Assembly (NCBI RefSeq): GCF_040954835.1
Contig: NC_090709.1
Coordinates: 44,958,490-45,022,489, forward strand
DNA from: Lepisosteus oculatus
Lineage: Eukaryota > Chordata > Actinopteri > Semionotiformes > Lepisosteidae
Direction: 5' to 3'
DNA: 64,000 nt
This document shows, one piece after another, positions 9,650 through 20,448 of this stretch; position 1 is the stretch's first letter; every line of letters starts with the position of its first letter. Below the pieces are notes generated by a model. It worked only from the letters and a program-made list of their open reading frames with translations, did no database searches and had not been told where the DNA came from. Position numbers and translations under genes: made by a program.

Positions 9650-11050
9650 TAAACCTTTTCCCACCCCGACCAGTTTTTCTGTCGCGGCCCACGTCCCTTA
9701 CAATCGACAAACTATAAAAAAACAGTAGCCCTTCGCAACATCACACGCCATTTTTTTTTTATTTTAAACGTCCGTTAGATACGCAGGTGGCTCGATACCT
9801 GTCTTAACCTCGCCGGCGTCTTTATACCTGCAAGTGAATTTTATTTGGGGTCCCTCAGAATTGTGACAGAAATGTCAGTGAACCACAATAAAAAACGAAA
9901 CTTTTTTTTTAAAGGCGATGAATGGATTTTAAGAGTAACCGTGTAGCGACTGACGTAAGGAAAAAAAAGTTGTCTTTCCCTACGAAGACGTTTTGGTACA
10001 GGACTTTCTTTAAATAACAGTTGTGCATAGCGTTTTACAAAACGTTGATGATGATCTTGGAGATAATTGCAAAGGAAAATTGAGATAACTACCAAAACAT
10101 TACGTGTGAAACGACAGGACAGAACTTTGAACCCACAAAGAAACAAAGGTATGAAATATTGCCTCGTCATGGGGGGTTGATAATTGTAATAAGTGTTCCT
10201 AATTTTCGTAAAGAAATGTATATTATGGGAGTCACACGTGAGATTTAGTGTATATACGTTTCATATTGTGCATATATACGGGGTTAAAAAGTGGAATGAG
10301 TATGATTATAAACTCGTGTGTCCTATAATCAGATAATTTTTGAACAAGCTTTGATTAGACAGGTGAAAAACAACACCAGATCCTTTTTTTAAATATATTC
10401 TCACGTCTGAATATCAGCTTCTGCCCTCTGGCCAACATTTCAGGGCTCCCAGATGTAGATCCCAAATTGAAACAAATATTCATTTGTTACCCTTATTAAA
10501 ACAGTTAATAGAAGTGAGTGACCAGGGTAAATAAAGGTGGGTCAGTGTAAACTGTTTATTCTGGACCAGACTTCGTCATGTGTGATATGTCATGACTTCT
10601 TATATTAAGTTTTATCTTTATATTTAGTTATACATGTGTAATAGATGCGATGTGTGTCCATAAAAATGTTTCTCCAGGGGAAAATCAAGTTGGTTTTAAA
10701 ACCGTGTTTCCTTTTTAGGGTACGTTTGCATTCCAAGTGTGGGGTTTTTGCCTTTTTATCATATTTCGGATGTGAATCCGTGGTATTTTTGCCGAGACAA
10801 GTTGCCTTTCTTTTACGCGGAGGGATCTGCTCGTGAGATGTCCGCTCGGTCCATTTCTGAGCTCAGTATAAGGTGTAGAAAGCATGACTGTCATCATAAC
10901 CCGCCTCTCACCCTGGCCCGAGCCTAAAGCACGCCCCCTAGTGCAGGGTTAGAGGTGTGGAATAATGTTGTGACTATTGCTTCATCAATAACATGCTGAT
11001 TGCATGTTTCTAGATGGGTATAACAGAGATCTCAACTACTGAGGGGCCTT
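9650..11050. other. AT-rich intergenic, no gene seen
   Basis: AT-rich with many homopolymer runs. The - strand open frame at 9841-10170 has no recognisable motif. Nothing supports a gene. Confidence 0.5.
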
Positions 11051-11055
11051 ATTAA

Positions 11056-11520
11056 TAATTGCTTACACTTATATAGCGCTTTTCTGGACACTCCACTCAA
11101 AGCGCTGCACAGGGAATGGGAAATCCCACTACCGCCACCAATGTACAGCCCCAACCTGGATGATGCGACAGCAGCCATAGTGCGCCAGAACGCTCCCCAC
11201 ACAGCAGCTCTCAGTGGGGAGAAGAGCAGAGGGATGAAGCCAGTTCAGAGAGGGGGGTTATTAGGAGGCCATTATTGGTAAGGGCCAATGGGAAATTTTG
11301 CCAGGACGCCTGGGTTACACCCCTACTCTTTTCGAGAGACGCCCTGGGATTTTTAATGACCACAGAGAGTCAGGACCTCGGTTTTACGTCTCATCCGAAG
11401 GACTGCGCCTGTTTACAGTATGGTGTCCCTTGTCACTATACTAGGGTATCAGACCGCAGGGTGAGCGCCCCCTGCTGTCCCACTAACACCTCTTCCACCT
11501 CTTATTAGCCAGTGAAAAAT
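11056..11520 (+). repeat. Dispersed ~430-460-bp repeat, copy 2 (near full length)
   Basis: Starts 'ttgcttacacttatatagcg', has the 'aaagcgct' core, then 'agagagtcaggacctcggtt' and 'cgccccctgctg', ending near 'aacacctcttccacc'. Closest to copy 4 at 34184-34645, which has the same start and end. Confidence 0.8.
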
Positions 11521-12369
11521 GGTAGCTTCCTCAGAGACACCGCAGGAAGACAGGAGTTTGTGATGAAAGTTCGAGAGGGATGGCCACACCCTAGTTCGGT
11601 CAGACTCGGCTGTCGATATTTTAGCAATCACTCCTGACTCCTCTCCTGAAACACTGTCAATACTGCACGTGATCCCCCTCTCTCCCTCGCGTCCCTCTCC
11701 CACCCCGTCTCCACCTGTGTAGCTGCCCCCCCGGTCACTCCTGCTCGCTGTGCAGGGGGGGTCCCAGCCTCCTCGTCCTCTGGCCAGGAGCCCTCAGCCA
11801 AGCGGGTTCAGCCAGATCATCACTCCATGATCCTTTCAGTATGCTAAATTCCTGGTGTTGTTTTTTTTCTCCCCAGAAAACTGACTGTCCACCCCACCTC
11901 TGCGCTAAGTGGACGATGAAGTCAGGTTCCAGTGTGCCTGGTGTTTACAGGTAGTACTTCAGACTGGTCGGCCTCACCTCAGGGTGTCTGGGCGTTTGAT
12001 ATTATACAGTTGCAATGCTGAGGCCTGTGACTGTGATGCTGTAAGGCTACAGGAGTCTCTCTGGAGATCCTGAGTGATTTCCGTCGTTCATGCGGAAACA
12101 CAGCCCCACCCTCCCGCGGTGTCCAGTCCACAGAATTTCCTGGAGACGTGGTCTCGCCGATGGGCGACCCCGCCAGCGAGAGACTATCTGAGGCACAATG
12201 TTCTGTACGGTTCAGTTAATTAGACACGCACAGATGTTGAGCTCATCGTCCTTTTAATTGTGCCATCTATGCTAACTGTAGCCGAGATCGAACTATCAAG
12301 GTGACAGATCAATAATTTTAAATTAAATAGATGCATGATATTGCTAGCGCTGATGCAAGAGGCAAGTCA
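11521..12369. other. Intergenic with one exon-like segment
   Basis: A pyrimidine tract and CCCAG at about 11865-11877 precede a ~75-nt open segment ending at ACAG|GTAGTA (about 11950). It looks like an internal exon but connects to nothing I can identify. The remainder is featureless. Confidence 0.25.
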
Positions 12370-12680
12370 GAGGAACTGAACACAGAATGGATAGGAGTCG
12401 CAGTGAGTGAGAGAGGAATGAGCTAAATTATTTAAGAGAATTAAACCACTGAAGAACAGGAGACACAGTGAGAGAGAGGAGATCACAGGAAATACCTCAG
12501 TAACAAACATACTAACACACAGGACAGGAGACACAGTGAGAGAGAGAGGAGATCACAGAGAATCCCTCAGTAACAAACCCACAGGACAGGAGACACAGCG
12601 AGAGAGAGGAGATCGCAGGAAATACCTCAGTTTTAAGTGCAGACAACCGGACAGGAGACAGAGTGAGGAAGAGTAAATGA
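12370..12680 (+). repeat. ~60-bp tandem repeat (gacaggagacacagtgagag)
   Basis: Four to five diverged units share 'caggagacacagtgagagag' and 'gatcacaggaaatacctcag'. Confidence 0.8.
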
Positions 12681-12714
12681 AACACAGTAGGATTGATAGG
12701 AGACGGGTTATGAA

Positions 12715-12756
12715 GAGATGGGACACATCTCTTCATGAAGAGATGTGTCCCATCTC
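12715..12756. repeat. 42-bp perfect palindrome
   Basis: The left half (12715-12735) is the exact reverse complement of the right half (12736-12756), with no spacer, centred on CTTCATGAAG. Part of the arm (gaagagatg) also occurs just to the left at 12712-12720. It could extrude as a cruciform or fold as a hairpin in RNA; the cause is unknown. Confidence 0.9.
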
Positions 12757-13054
12757 GCTGAACTCGCTGGCTGAGTTAATTGACGCTGCTGTTTCTTTGG
12801 CAGATGAAGTCGGGGTCCAGAGTTTCGCTGACGTGGCAGAACCGTCCCAGCTCGGTCTCCTCCCATTCCTGCAGGTCAGTGCCCCTTCAGTCAGACCCTG
12901 TATTCGGGGAGACACACAGGGAAGTCGCACACTGTGAAAAAAGGCTCCAGAGACATCGCTGAACCACAGAATAGCTCCTGAGCATTTGTGCACCTTTTGG
13001 AATTCTTCACGTATAGTGAAAGGTGAAAATAAAACCAAGAATGGGTGTCGCGTC

Positions 13055-13140
13055 TTTACACAGAGGTGGATGGGGAACAAGCTGCCCAGCCTTGTTGTTG
13101 ATGCCGATACCCTGGCTTCTCTCCAGATACAGGTGGATTA
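13055..13140 (+). repeat. Single diverged copy of the ~120-bp repeat
   Basis: Contains 'acacagaggtggatggggaa', 'gctgcccagccttgttgttg' and 'ccgataccctggcttctctc', in the same order as the 1240-1760 units. Confidence 0.7.
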
Positions 13141-13554
13141 AATCATGGGTCAAATTAATCACTAACTACCAGACAGGCTTGAAAAATCGAATGGCGTTCT
13201 CTCGTTTTTAACCTTTCTTCAATTCTTAGAAAACCTGCACGCAGAAAAAAAATAATTTGCATTTTTTTACTACTTCCAACGGTCAGGTCTGTGGGTATTT
13301 AAATCTGACTAGAATGTGTATTGTTCAAAATCTCTTGTTCACTATCAGTGTTGTTGTTTTCAGTGTCATTCTCATTACTCCTGTGGGTTTTATACTGTGG
13401 TAAAGAGTTAAAAAAGTCCTCACTTTGTGCTGCTCTCGGTTTAACGGTGGCGTACTCCACATCACTGTCGGGTAGTGTGATGTCTGTAGAGAACAGGATA
13501 CGGGTCAATACTTATGTTAACTTATACTATACAGGATAAGACTTACATTAACAC
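13141..13554. other. Intergenic, no gene seen
   Basis: AT-rich. The overlapping + and - open frames at about 13299-13539 have no recognisable domain. The phrase 'cctcactttgtgctgctcgg'-like recurs near 13765, suggesting an old local duplication. Confidence 0.4.
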
Positions 13555-14255
13555 CATACTGAACAACAGGGCTCACTGTTCACACGCGTATTGACACTGT
13601 TCAGACGACAGGACTCACTGTTCACGCTTGTATTCACGCTGTACACAACAGCAGGACTTACTATTATTACAAATGTTCACACTTGTGTTAAAACTGGACA
13701 GAGCAGCAAGAAGTTATCATGATGTTTTATTTCTGCTAGTTTAATAGATAGAAGTAAAAGATCCTCACTTTGTGCGGCTCGGGGTTTGTTGACTGTGGAG
13801 TATTCAACAGCAGTATCTGTGTTAATTCTGCAAAGAATAAAACACGTGTTCTCACCTGTAACACTGTGCAGAGCAAGAGGGAATTCAATGAGTTAACACT
13901 GCACAGAACAGGACTCACTGTTCACACTCGTATTGACACTGTACAGAACCGGACTCACTGTTCACACTCGTATTGACACTGTACTGAACAACAGGACTCA
14001 CTGTTCACACTCGTATTGACAGTATACTGAACAACAGGACTCACCGTTCACACTTATATTGATACTTTTTTGATCAACGGGACTCACTGTTCACCCTCGT
14101 TTCGACACTGTTCACACTCGTATTGACACTGTACTGACCAACAGGACTCACTGTTCACACTCGTATTGACACTGTACTGAACAACAGGACTCGTGTTGAC
14201 ACCGTTCACACTCGAATCGACGCTGCTCACACTCGTGTCGACACTTGACACTCAT
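13555..14255 (+). repeat. 43-bp minisatellite (tcactgttcacactcgtatt)
   Basis: A diverged array of a 43-bp unit containing 'tcactgttcacactcgtatt' and 'gtactgaacaacaggac', interrupted at 13690-13890 by non-repeat sequence. Confidence 0.85.
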
Positions 14256-16044
14256 ATCCAGTAAGCCTTTGCTACCATTATCAAACACAGAAATCGTTAT
14301 AATTTAATTTTAAAAACATGGCTAAGCATGGGTTTAAAGTATATTCAACAGTGCAGGTGCATTCAAAGAAATAGAGTTTCCCAAGCCCTCGCAAAGAATT
14401 ACCATTTCCAAAGATGTCTAGTCTCAAGCATTAACATCCAAAGTACCTGTCTTAGCTGGGGCAGGAAGTTTGCCAAGCCACCTGAAAGAATTACCATTTC
14501 AAAAGATGTCTGTTGTAAGCCAGGTTCAATCATTACCATCCAAAGTATCGGTCTTCCCTTGGGGCAAGAGGGTTTCCTGTGTGTCTAGGATGTGTACTTC
14601 CCTTAAATAAAGGATGAATATGGGTACCATAGGTATTAAATCTCTCAAAGCTCAGAGTTAAACTAAAAAACCCTTGGTGAGTGTGTTATAACATGGATGG
14701 GTATTTATAGTCCAGTGCCTCCTATTTTACTAGAGATTCTGTTTGGGATTCAGAACTCGGGATCAAAATACTCCTAGGTACAGAGTAATTTTCACACCTT
14801 CCTGCTACCATGATCAGAGCAGTATTAGATTAAATTTGTCATTTATTGAAAGCCCAGTTTTTAACAATCATTTTCATTTGAACTTACTTTTTTCAAAAAT
14901 GGATCTGAGGTTCACTTCTTGAATTAAATCTTTTGACAAGAGGTAAGACTTCTATTTTACATTTAAACCCATGTTTAGCTGTGTTTTTTAGATTTAACTG
15001 AACCAATTTCTGTGTGTGATAATGTCCTTGAATTCTGACAACATCACACTAAATTACATGATATAAAACAGCTAATGTTTCTAGAGATAAAGTTTCTGGG
15101 ATGCTTCTAATTACTTTGCATTACCAGGGACAGTTTAATTAACCTTGTACAGTACTGAAAGACCAAAATGCTTTTTTTAAAAGTTATTCAACATTTTATA
15201 GAACTTTGTCTACTATGGGAACATGATGAGCTTGGCCACTTATCTTAGGATAAAGATAGGATAAAGGTTTATCTTTTGTACCTACCTGCCCCCCAGGGAA
15301 GGCCAATGCTTTCTACGTTGATGGTTCCCTACAGTAGACTGTACCTTATCTTCAAAGGTAATGTATATTGACCCAAATCAGTTTTGGAATCCAATCTACT
15401 GACGAGATGGAGCACATCCTTTTTTCAGGATTTTAGCATCATATGTTTAGTATATTTAGTCCCTAATGCTGAAAGAAATGATCATAGAACATTTGGACAC
15501 TTTGTGGGCATGAAATACAAAGAAAATCATGTTCTATGGTACAAGATAAATACAAAATTTAAGCTTTTATTTTAATTAGATTTGTTGTTAAAGCATAAGC
15601 AATGATTTATTACATTAATATATGTGAAAATAACATTTTAGCATCATACGTTTAGTATATTTAGTCCCTAATGCTGAAAGAAATTATCATTTGTTTAACA
15701 CGCACGGGTCTGTCTCAAAGGATGCAGTGCTCCTGAAGGCTCTCAAACCCTGCATTTCAGATGCCTAGCTGTATCCCTCAGAATGACTTATAACCTTACC
15801 TGTGGTGTCTTCAGTCCCTATTGCTCAATGCATGGTGTACGTACTACATACATGTGTCTTGAGAATGAGGAATGGGCCCCTGAGACAGTCATTTGCCTGT
15901 TTCACAAATGATCGTATTTTACTAGAGATTCTGTTTGGGATTCAGATGTGCATTCGGATTTATTGGTACATGCCCAGGGCAGTAAGCAGTCTGAGGATTT
16001 ATTTCCAGACAGCATAGAGCAGTGAAGCAGTGAAGTAGTGCATA
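14256..16044. other. AT-rich intergenic with short direct repeats
   Basis: No gene seen. Two copies of 'aaagaattaccatttc' with flanking sequence lie near 14392 and 14486. An ~90-bp block (15596-15692) recurs at 16045-16131, and part of it also at 15432-15497 ('ttagtatatttagtccctaa'). Confidence 0.5.
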
Positions 16045-16114
16045 AAGCATAAGCAATCATTTATTACATTAATATATGTGAAAATAACATTTTAGCATCA
16101 TACGTTTAGTATAT

Positions 16115-16404
16115 TTAGTCCCTAATGCCAAGGACTCCAGCAGTCTTACAACCACTGCCCTGTTTGCCTCGCCAGACACAATCTCTATTCTGTTGTAATC
16201 CACGATGTTCTTCAGGTGATTTATCATGTCCTTCCTCGCCTGTTGAGAGGCCATCCTGATCTCTTCTGCCGTGGCGTGCTTCATACACGCCCTCTTCAAG
16301 TGAGCAGGAAGCTGATCAAAAGTATTCAGGCACATCTTGCACACCAGGGGAATCCTCGTGGGTTTCCTTTGAAAATAAATAATACCATCTGTGTATAGAA
16401 ACAA
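16115..16404 (-). pseudogene. C2HC-finger-type fragment, probably transposon-derived
   Basis: On the - strand, an open segment reads KPTRIPLVCKMCLNTFDQLP followed by an H and C spaced as in a C-x2-C-x(n)-H-x(n)-C finger, then a helical region with KDMINHLKNIVDYNRIEIVS and ending near RLLESL. The residue pattern is non-random and looks like conserved coding sequence. Its C-terminal side runs straight into the direct repeat at 16045-16131, so it is truncated. Codons match an exon of unknown fish proteins that I associate loosely with mobile elements; I cannot name the family. AG at the upstream edge (16381-16405) could be an acceptor. Confidence 0.4.
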
Positions 16405-16702
16405 GCTAAGACTGATTTCTTAAGTTATCCTTAATTTTCTCTCTCATAGTTTGAGCATAATGATTTTATTGTATTTATATAAGAATTGCTCATTGCTCCA
16501 AAATAAATAATGGTTTCATAAAAAAGTGAACACTTACTTGGTCTCAGTCACAGACTTTCCAATAGAAGCCATTGTGGAGTTCAGCAACTGCAGGTCCTAG
16601 AAGTGGGGAAGGAATTTTAAAAGAGAAATTGAATTACAAAACAGAAGGAATGGCTGAGGGATCACTGAAATATATATATATACAAATTCCAAAGACTGAG
16701 TC

Positions 16703-16995
16703 GATATCTCCTTTAGGTGAGGACAGACTGGATCAAACAAAAACAACATTTGAAGTGAATTGCAAATGTATTGAGTTGTGATGCAACTGTAACTTGAACC
16801 TAACATGACTGGGGCGTGCATTTTTGAAATTGCATTTTCACAGCTGAAATACAAAATGAAGCTGATCGCAGTCCAAACTCAAGGTATTGTTGTAAAACTA
16901 AATATTCAACATGTTTCTACCTGTCCCTTTTCAGCTCACTCAGAAGTCCACAGCCTGCAGCCTGGTGCCTCTCTGTCTCTCCCCCTCCACTGGAG
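16703..16995 (+). pseudogene. Inverted copy of Ig-exon 5' part and its upstream intron
   Basis: Nearly identical, in reverse orientation, to about 33766-34050. It includes 'ctgtcccttttcag' (acceptor), then the start of an Ig-type exon reading HSLQPGASLSLPLH. The match stops abruptly at about 16992, so the exon is truncated and cannot encode a domain. Confidence 0.7.
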
Positions 16996-17089
16996 TGATC
17001 CAGCTCAGCTCTCTGAGGTTTGGTAGATACATCTTCTTCATGAGTAATGTAGGATCAACTTCTTCAGGCTGGAGGAAGGGCTTGCATTT

Positions 17090-17350
17090 CGGCAGTAGTA
17101 ACTGACTGAGTAGTGACTTCTAGGACCTGGTCTTATCAGGTTGCTTTGCCACGTTTGTCAGTTCTGCTGAAAAGACCTGTCTCTAGGAAATTTAGGAAGC
17201 AGAAGAATGACTATCTGAAAGGTGACATGATCTCCTGGCTGTTTGATGTGATGTGATGAATGACACAGGAAATTCGAATTCTTGCAATAAGACAAAACAA
17301 GATCCAAAAACACTGGCAGGAGTGCAAAATGTGAGAGGATAAAAAGACTC
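17090..17350. other. Left part of a decayed copy of the 37-38 kb tRNA locus
   Basis: No gene seen. Similarity to the 37 kb locus becomes clear only from about 17355 onwards. Confidence 0.3.
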
Positions 17351-17354
17351 CTGT

Positions 17355-17428
17355 TTCTGCCCAATTTCAAACAGGGGATCTTGCGCATGTGTGATGAACA
17401 TGATAATCACAATATTACAGAAATGACA
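17355..17428 (-). pseudogene. tRNA-Val(CAC)-like pseudogene
   Basis: Reverse complement aligns along its whole length with the tRNA-Val(CAC) at 37460-37532, but with many C-to-T and G-to-A changes that remove almost every CpG and break the T arm and acceptor pairing. Its spacing to the next relic matches the 37 kb locus. Confidence 0.6.
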
Positions 17429-17711
17429 GCAGCATTGAACATGACGAGATGTAAAAGATTGTTAATTCCCTTCAAATACTCAGTGTGTTTATTCTGCTGT
17501 ATTAATTTACTGTGCTCATCCGGCAGTAACAAACCTGTTATCTACACATTGCTCCCAGAGCTGGATAGGTGACTCCACATTCTACAGCTCTCTAGCAAAA
17601 GAGGAAGTCAGACTTCAGAAATGGAGTAAATCTCCTCTTCAGAATGTGGAAATATATTCCTGAGAGAAGTCCTTTCTCGAAGTTCAACACTCTCTGCAAG
17701 TCACCCATTCC

Positions 17712-17787
17712 CACCTTGCGCAGTTTAGTGGTTATCGCATTCTCTTAACACACCAAAGGGTTTCAGTTTGAAAGCGGGCGAAAACAA
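17712..17787 (+). pseudogene. tRNA-Val(AAC)-like pseudogene
   Basis: 'agtttagtggttatcgcatt' matches the D arm of tRNA-Val, followed by a TTAACACAC anticodon-loop region and a degraded T arm ('tttcagtttgaaagcgggcg'). Base pairing is broken in the acceptor and anticodon stems. Confidence 0.6.
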
Positions 17788-17899
17788 GTGATCACTTTTT
17801 GCACATTTGTCACTGCTGAGGTTGCTTTATGGGTCTATTTTCTATACTGTGCTGATCAATTGGAAATCAAATGGCAAAAAAGACCCGTTCCCACACCTA

Positions 17900-18660
17900 A
17901 GGTCAAATATTAGGAATCAAAACTGCTCGAGTGTATGGAAGCACACAGCTTTATTAAGATCTCCAAGTGCAAGATCTTTTTATTCCTAAAAGACCCTATT
18001 TATGTTGTATGAGAAATATTAATATTAATACAGAATCTTTTTTCACCAAATAAATGGGCTTCCTGACTTCAGAAAGCCTTCTAGACAAATACTAAAAGAG
18101 CAAAAATTCCATTTGGTAAATGAAATGAAAACACATACCCTACCAAACCTTGAGTACAGGCCATTCAGGGTGATAATACAAAACCATTTATAATTCAACA
18201 AATAAAACCTGTCAACTGCTAATCACCACTTATCATAAAAAAATAAGTAGCAATACACAGTAGGGGACTCTTGGGTGCAAGTTAAATCCATGCAAGAAGG
18301 GGGTGTAGTGTTATATTTCCAAATCAGATATGCAAATGAGAGATCTGGCCCAGCCAATCTCAAAGCTCCCTTGGTCTGGAATGGAGCTGCTCCCCTCTTC
18401 TAGTTATTCACACTGGAGTTAGGTTACATATTAGCACATTTCATCTAACAGTTGCTCCAGAAACAAAAACGTAAACAAATGACCTGGACTGTGACCACAC
18501 CTATTAGAATGTAGTTCAACAGATAACTTGTAAACCTTGTCATAAGATTTTTTTGTTCTACAAAATATACTTTATTCCACAAAAAAAAAACATCTCAAAA
18601 GGAACATCTCACACATATTAACACTCCATGTAATAAAAAACAACGGCGGAACAGAGATTG
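17900..18660. other. AT-rich intergenic, no gene seen
   Basis: The left end continues the decayed duplicate of the 37.9 kb region ('gtgctgatcaattggaaatc'). The rest is AT-rich without recognisable features. Confidence 0.45.
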
Positions 18661-18724
18661 ATTGTCCGTTATCAATCTTTGCAAGTGGGGGCGGATTTGC
18701 GCAATTAAGAGAGTCCCTCCAAAC

Positions 18725-19471
18725 CTACCACTCGCTATTGTCCTTTAATCCCTGTATATCCCAAAGTCCTTTCCAGCGCTCCCTCGCCGTGGGGAAACCC
18801 CATTTGGCGACGTGGTGCTTCGTCCTCCTCCTGAGGTCCGCCAGGATCCTCTCCTCCAGCTCCCTCGCCCCCCACTTTATGTTGTGCCGGATGAGAGTGT
18901 TCCTCGCCTTCCACAGTCCTTGTTTTGTGAGGGACAGCAGCAGCCCCCGCAGGTCCTGTGTCCCCTTGTCCAGTCCGGTGGGTGCCAGCCCCCAGCAGAA
19001 TGTACTGGTAACTGAGCACCGCATCCGTTCCCAGGAGTTGCATAATGTTGTCCATTCTGCCCCACAACGCCTTGGCGAAGGGGCAGCTCCAGAACACGTG
19101 CTCCTGAGTCTCCTCGACGAAACACGTGTCCCGGGGGCAATGCGGATTCCTGGTAAGCGAGTGTCTGTAGAGGACCTCTCTGGTAGCCAGTCTCTTGTGT
19201 ACGGCCATCCAGTTGAGGTCCTTCAGTTCGTTGTCCTTTCCCAGACTTGTCTGGGAACTCGCAGCCTTTCGTCGGCGACCAGATGCCCCCTCACCTCTTT
19301 GTACAGAGCTCTGTGGTTGGTGCAGAGCTCTGGCTGTCTCGTGGCCTCGTACCTCCTGCTCCACTTGACAGCGTGGGTGTAGAACTTTGGTCGCCTCTCT
19401 GCCTTGGGCCCAGTGTTTGACCACTGGACCAAGTGCCTCATCGGGATGGAGAGCCACAGCCTATGTTCCAA
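18725..19471 (-). pseudogene. Tx1/L1-like LINE ORF2 3' end (zf-RVT region), frameshifted
   Basis: On the - strand three overlapping frames together cover the C-terminus of a non-LTR retrotransposon polyprotein. 19471-19223 encodes the region before the finger. 19224 to about 19000 reads DLNWMAVHKRLATREVLYRH, then CPRDTC and EETQEHVFWSCPFAKALWG, the Cys/His-rich zf-RVT module found after reverse transcriptase in L1/Tx1-type elements. 19024-18725 continues in a third frame. At least two frameshifts make it non-functional. The reverse transcriptase core is absent, which is normal for a 5'-truncated insertion. Confidence 0.75.
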
Positions 19472-19474
19472 AAT

Positions 19475-20448
19475 TAATATCGTTTATGGCCTTCACACAC
19501 GTTGCAGTATGCTCCTATTCTTTTTATGCTCAGCTACTAAGATTTCCCTTCAGTGGTAAAATTAGATATGAATATTCAATACTTCAACGGGCACAGTTAA
19601 GACATTAAATATACATACTGTATACAGTACAGTTTTCATACGGTAATATGTTTATGTTACGCGATTAAAAAATAAATAAATAAAAATGAAAAGTCCAGCA
19701 CCAGCTGGATTCGAACACACAACCTGCCAGTTGGTAGTCACGCACCTAGACCAGTAGGCTACAAGACAGCTCACATGAACAGGCAGGCGAAACAGCCCTA
19801 CATAGCTCTGCCGCAGTACACGGATATAATCATACCGTTATTAAATTCTTGAGATACGCGATTCCATATTATATTCCCTTTTAATCAAATTCTAAAAGTA
19901 TGCTTGTTGACTCTGGTATCACGTTAGTTAAAGACTTCGAAGCTTACAATGTTTAGGGAGAAATGGAATACTGGTGTGTATTTTTTTCTTTAAAGTGCCG
20001 ATTCCTGGAACACCCCTCTGAAGTGGTTCCATAAGAAAAGAAAGCGTTGATAAATACAAGTGTCTTTTAATACACTCTTTGCTGTGCTCTTGAGGATCCT
20101 TGTGATATTTTAAGCTCTAGTTGAATGATAGGTGTCGCATTTTAAATCATTTTTGTAGTTAGAAATTATGAAACGCCCTGTTAAAAGCAAGGAAATTTTT
20201 ATGCCCGTTGAAGTAAAACAAAATGCCTGACGTATGGCTTGGACAGATTCCAAGTGCTTGTACAAATGTGCTAAAGAAATTATACTTTGAGTATACAGCT
20301 TGTCCAAAGTCATCCATTATTAATACTATTAGTAATATCTTCAGTAAAGGCTTTGATGCATAAATATTTCTGATAAAGGTAGGTTGTGTACTTTTGTCCA
20401 ACTGAGCAATCTTGCTTTCATAAAATATACCAACATTTTAATGACTGA
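19475..20448 (+). repeat. Mosaic dispersed repeat (left part), interrupted by the LTR element
   Basis: 19475-19655 is nearly identical to 50046-50240 ('gttgcagtatgctcctattc'). 19830-20000 matches the reverse complement of about 50955-51125. 20270-20360 matches 50396-50485 ('actattagtaatatcttc'). The element resumes at 27549-27770 beyond the LTR insertion, where 'catgagaggttaagctcc' parallels 'catgagaggttgagttta' near 50496. Confidence 0.7.
19685..19785 (-). repeat. tRNA-related SINE-like insertion
   Basis: The - strand carries an A-box-like 'tagcctactggtctagg' and a B-box-like 'gttcgaatccagc'. It cannot be folded as a canonical tRNA by eye, so it is probably a SINE head or tRNA relic. It lies within the mosaic repeat and is absent from the 50 kb copy. 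Confidence 0.4.

Noticed and set aside
12780..12870. Exon-like segment between CAG and GTCAGT
   Set aside because: Two frames are open and neither resembles a known protein; no partner exon was found.
18738..19382. 214-codon + strand open frame
   Set aside because: It is antisense to the LINE zf-RVT region, whose protein motifs are clear on the - strand.
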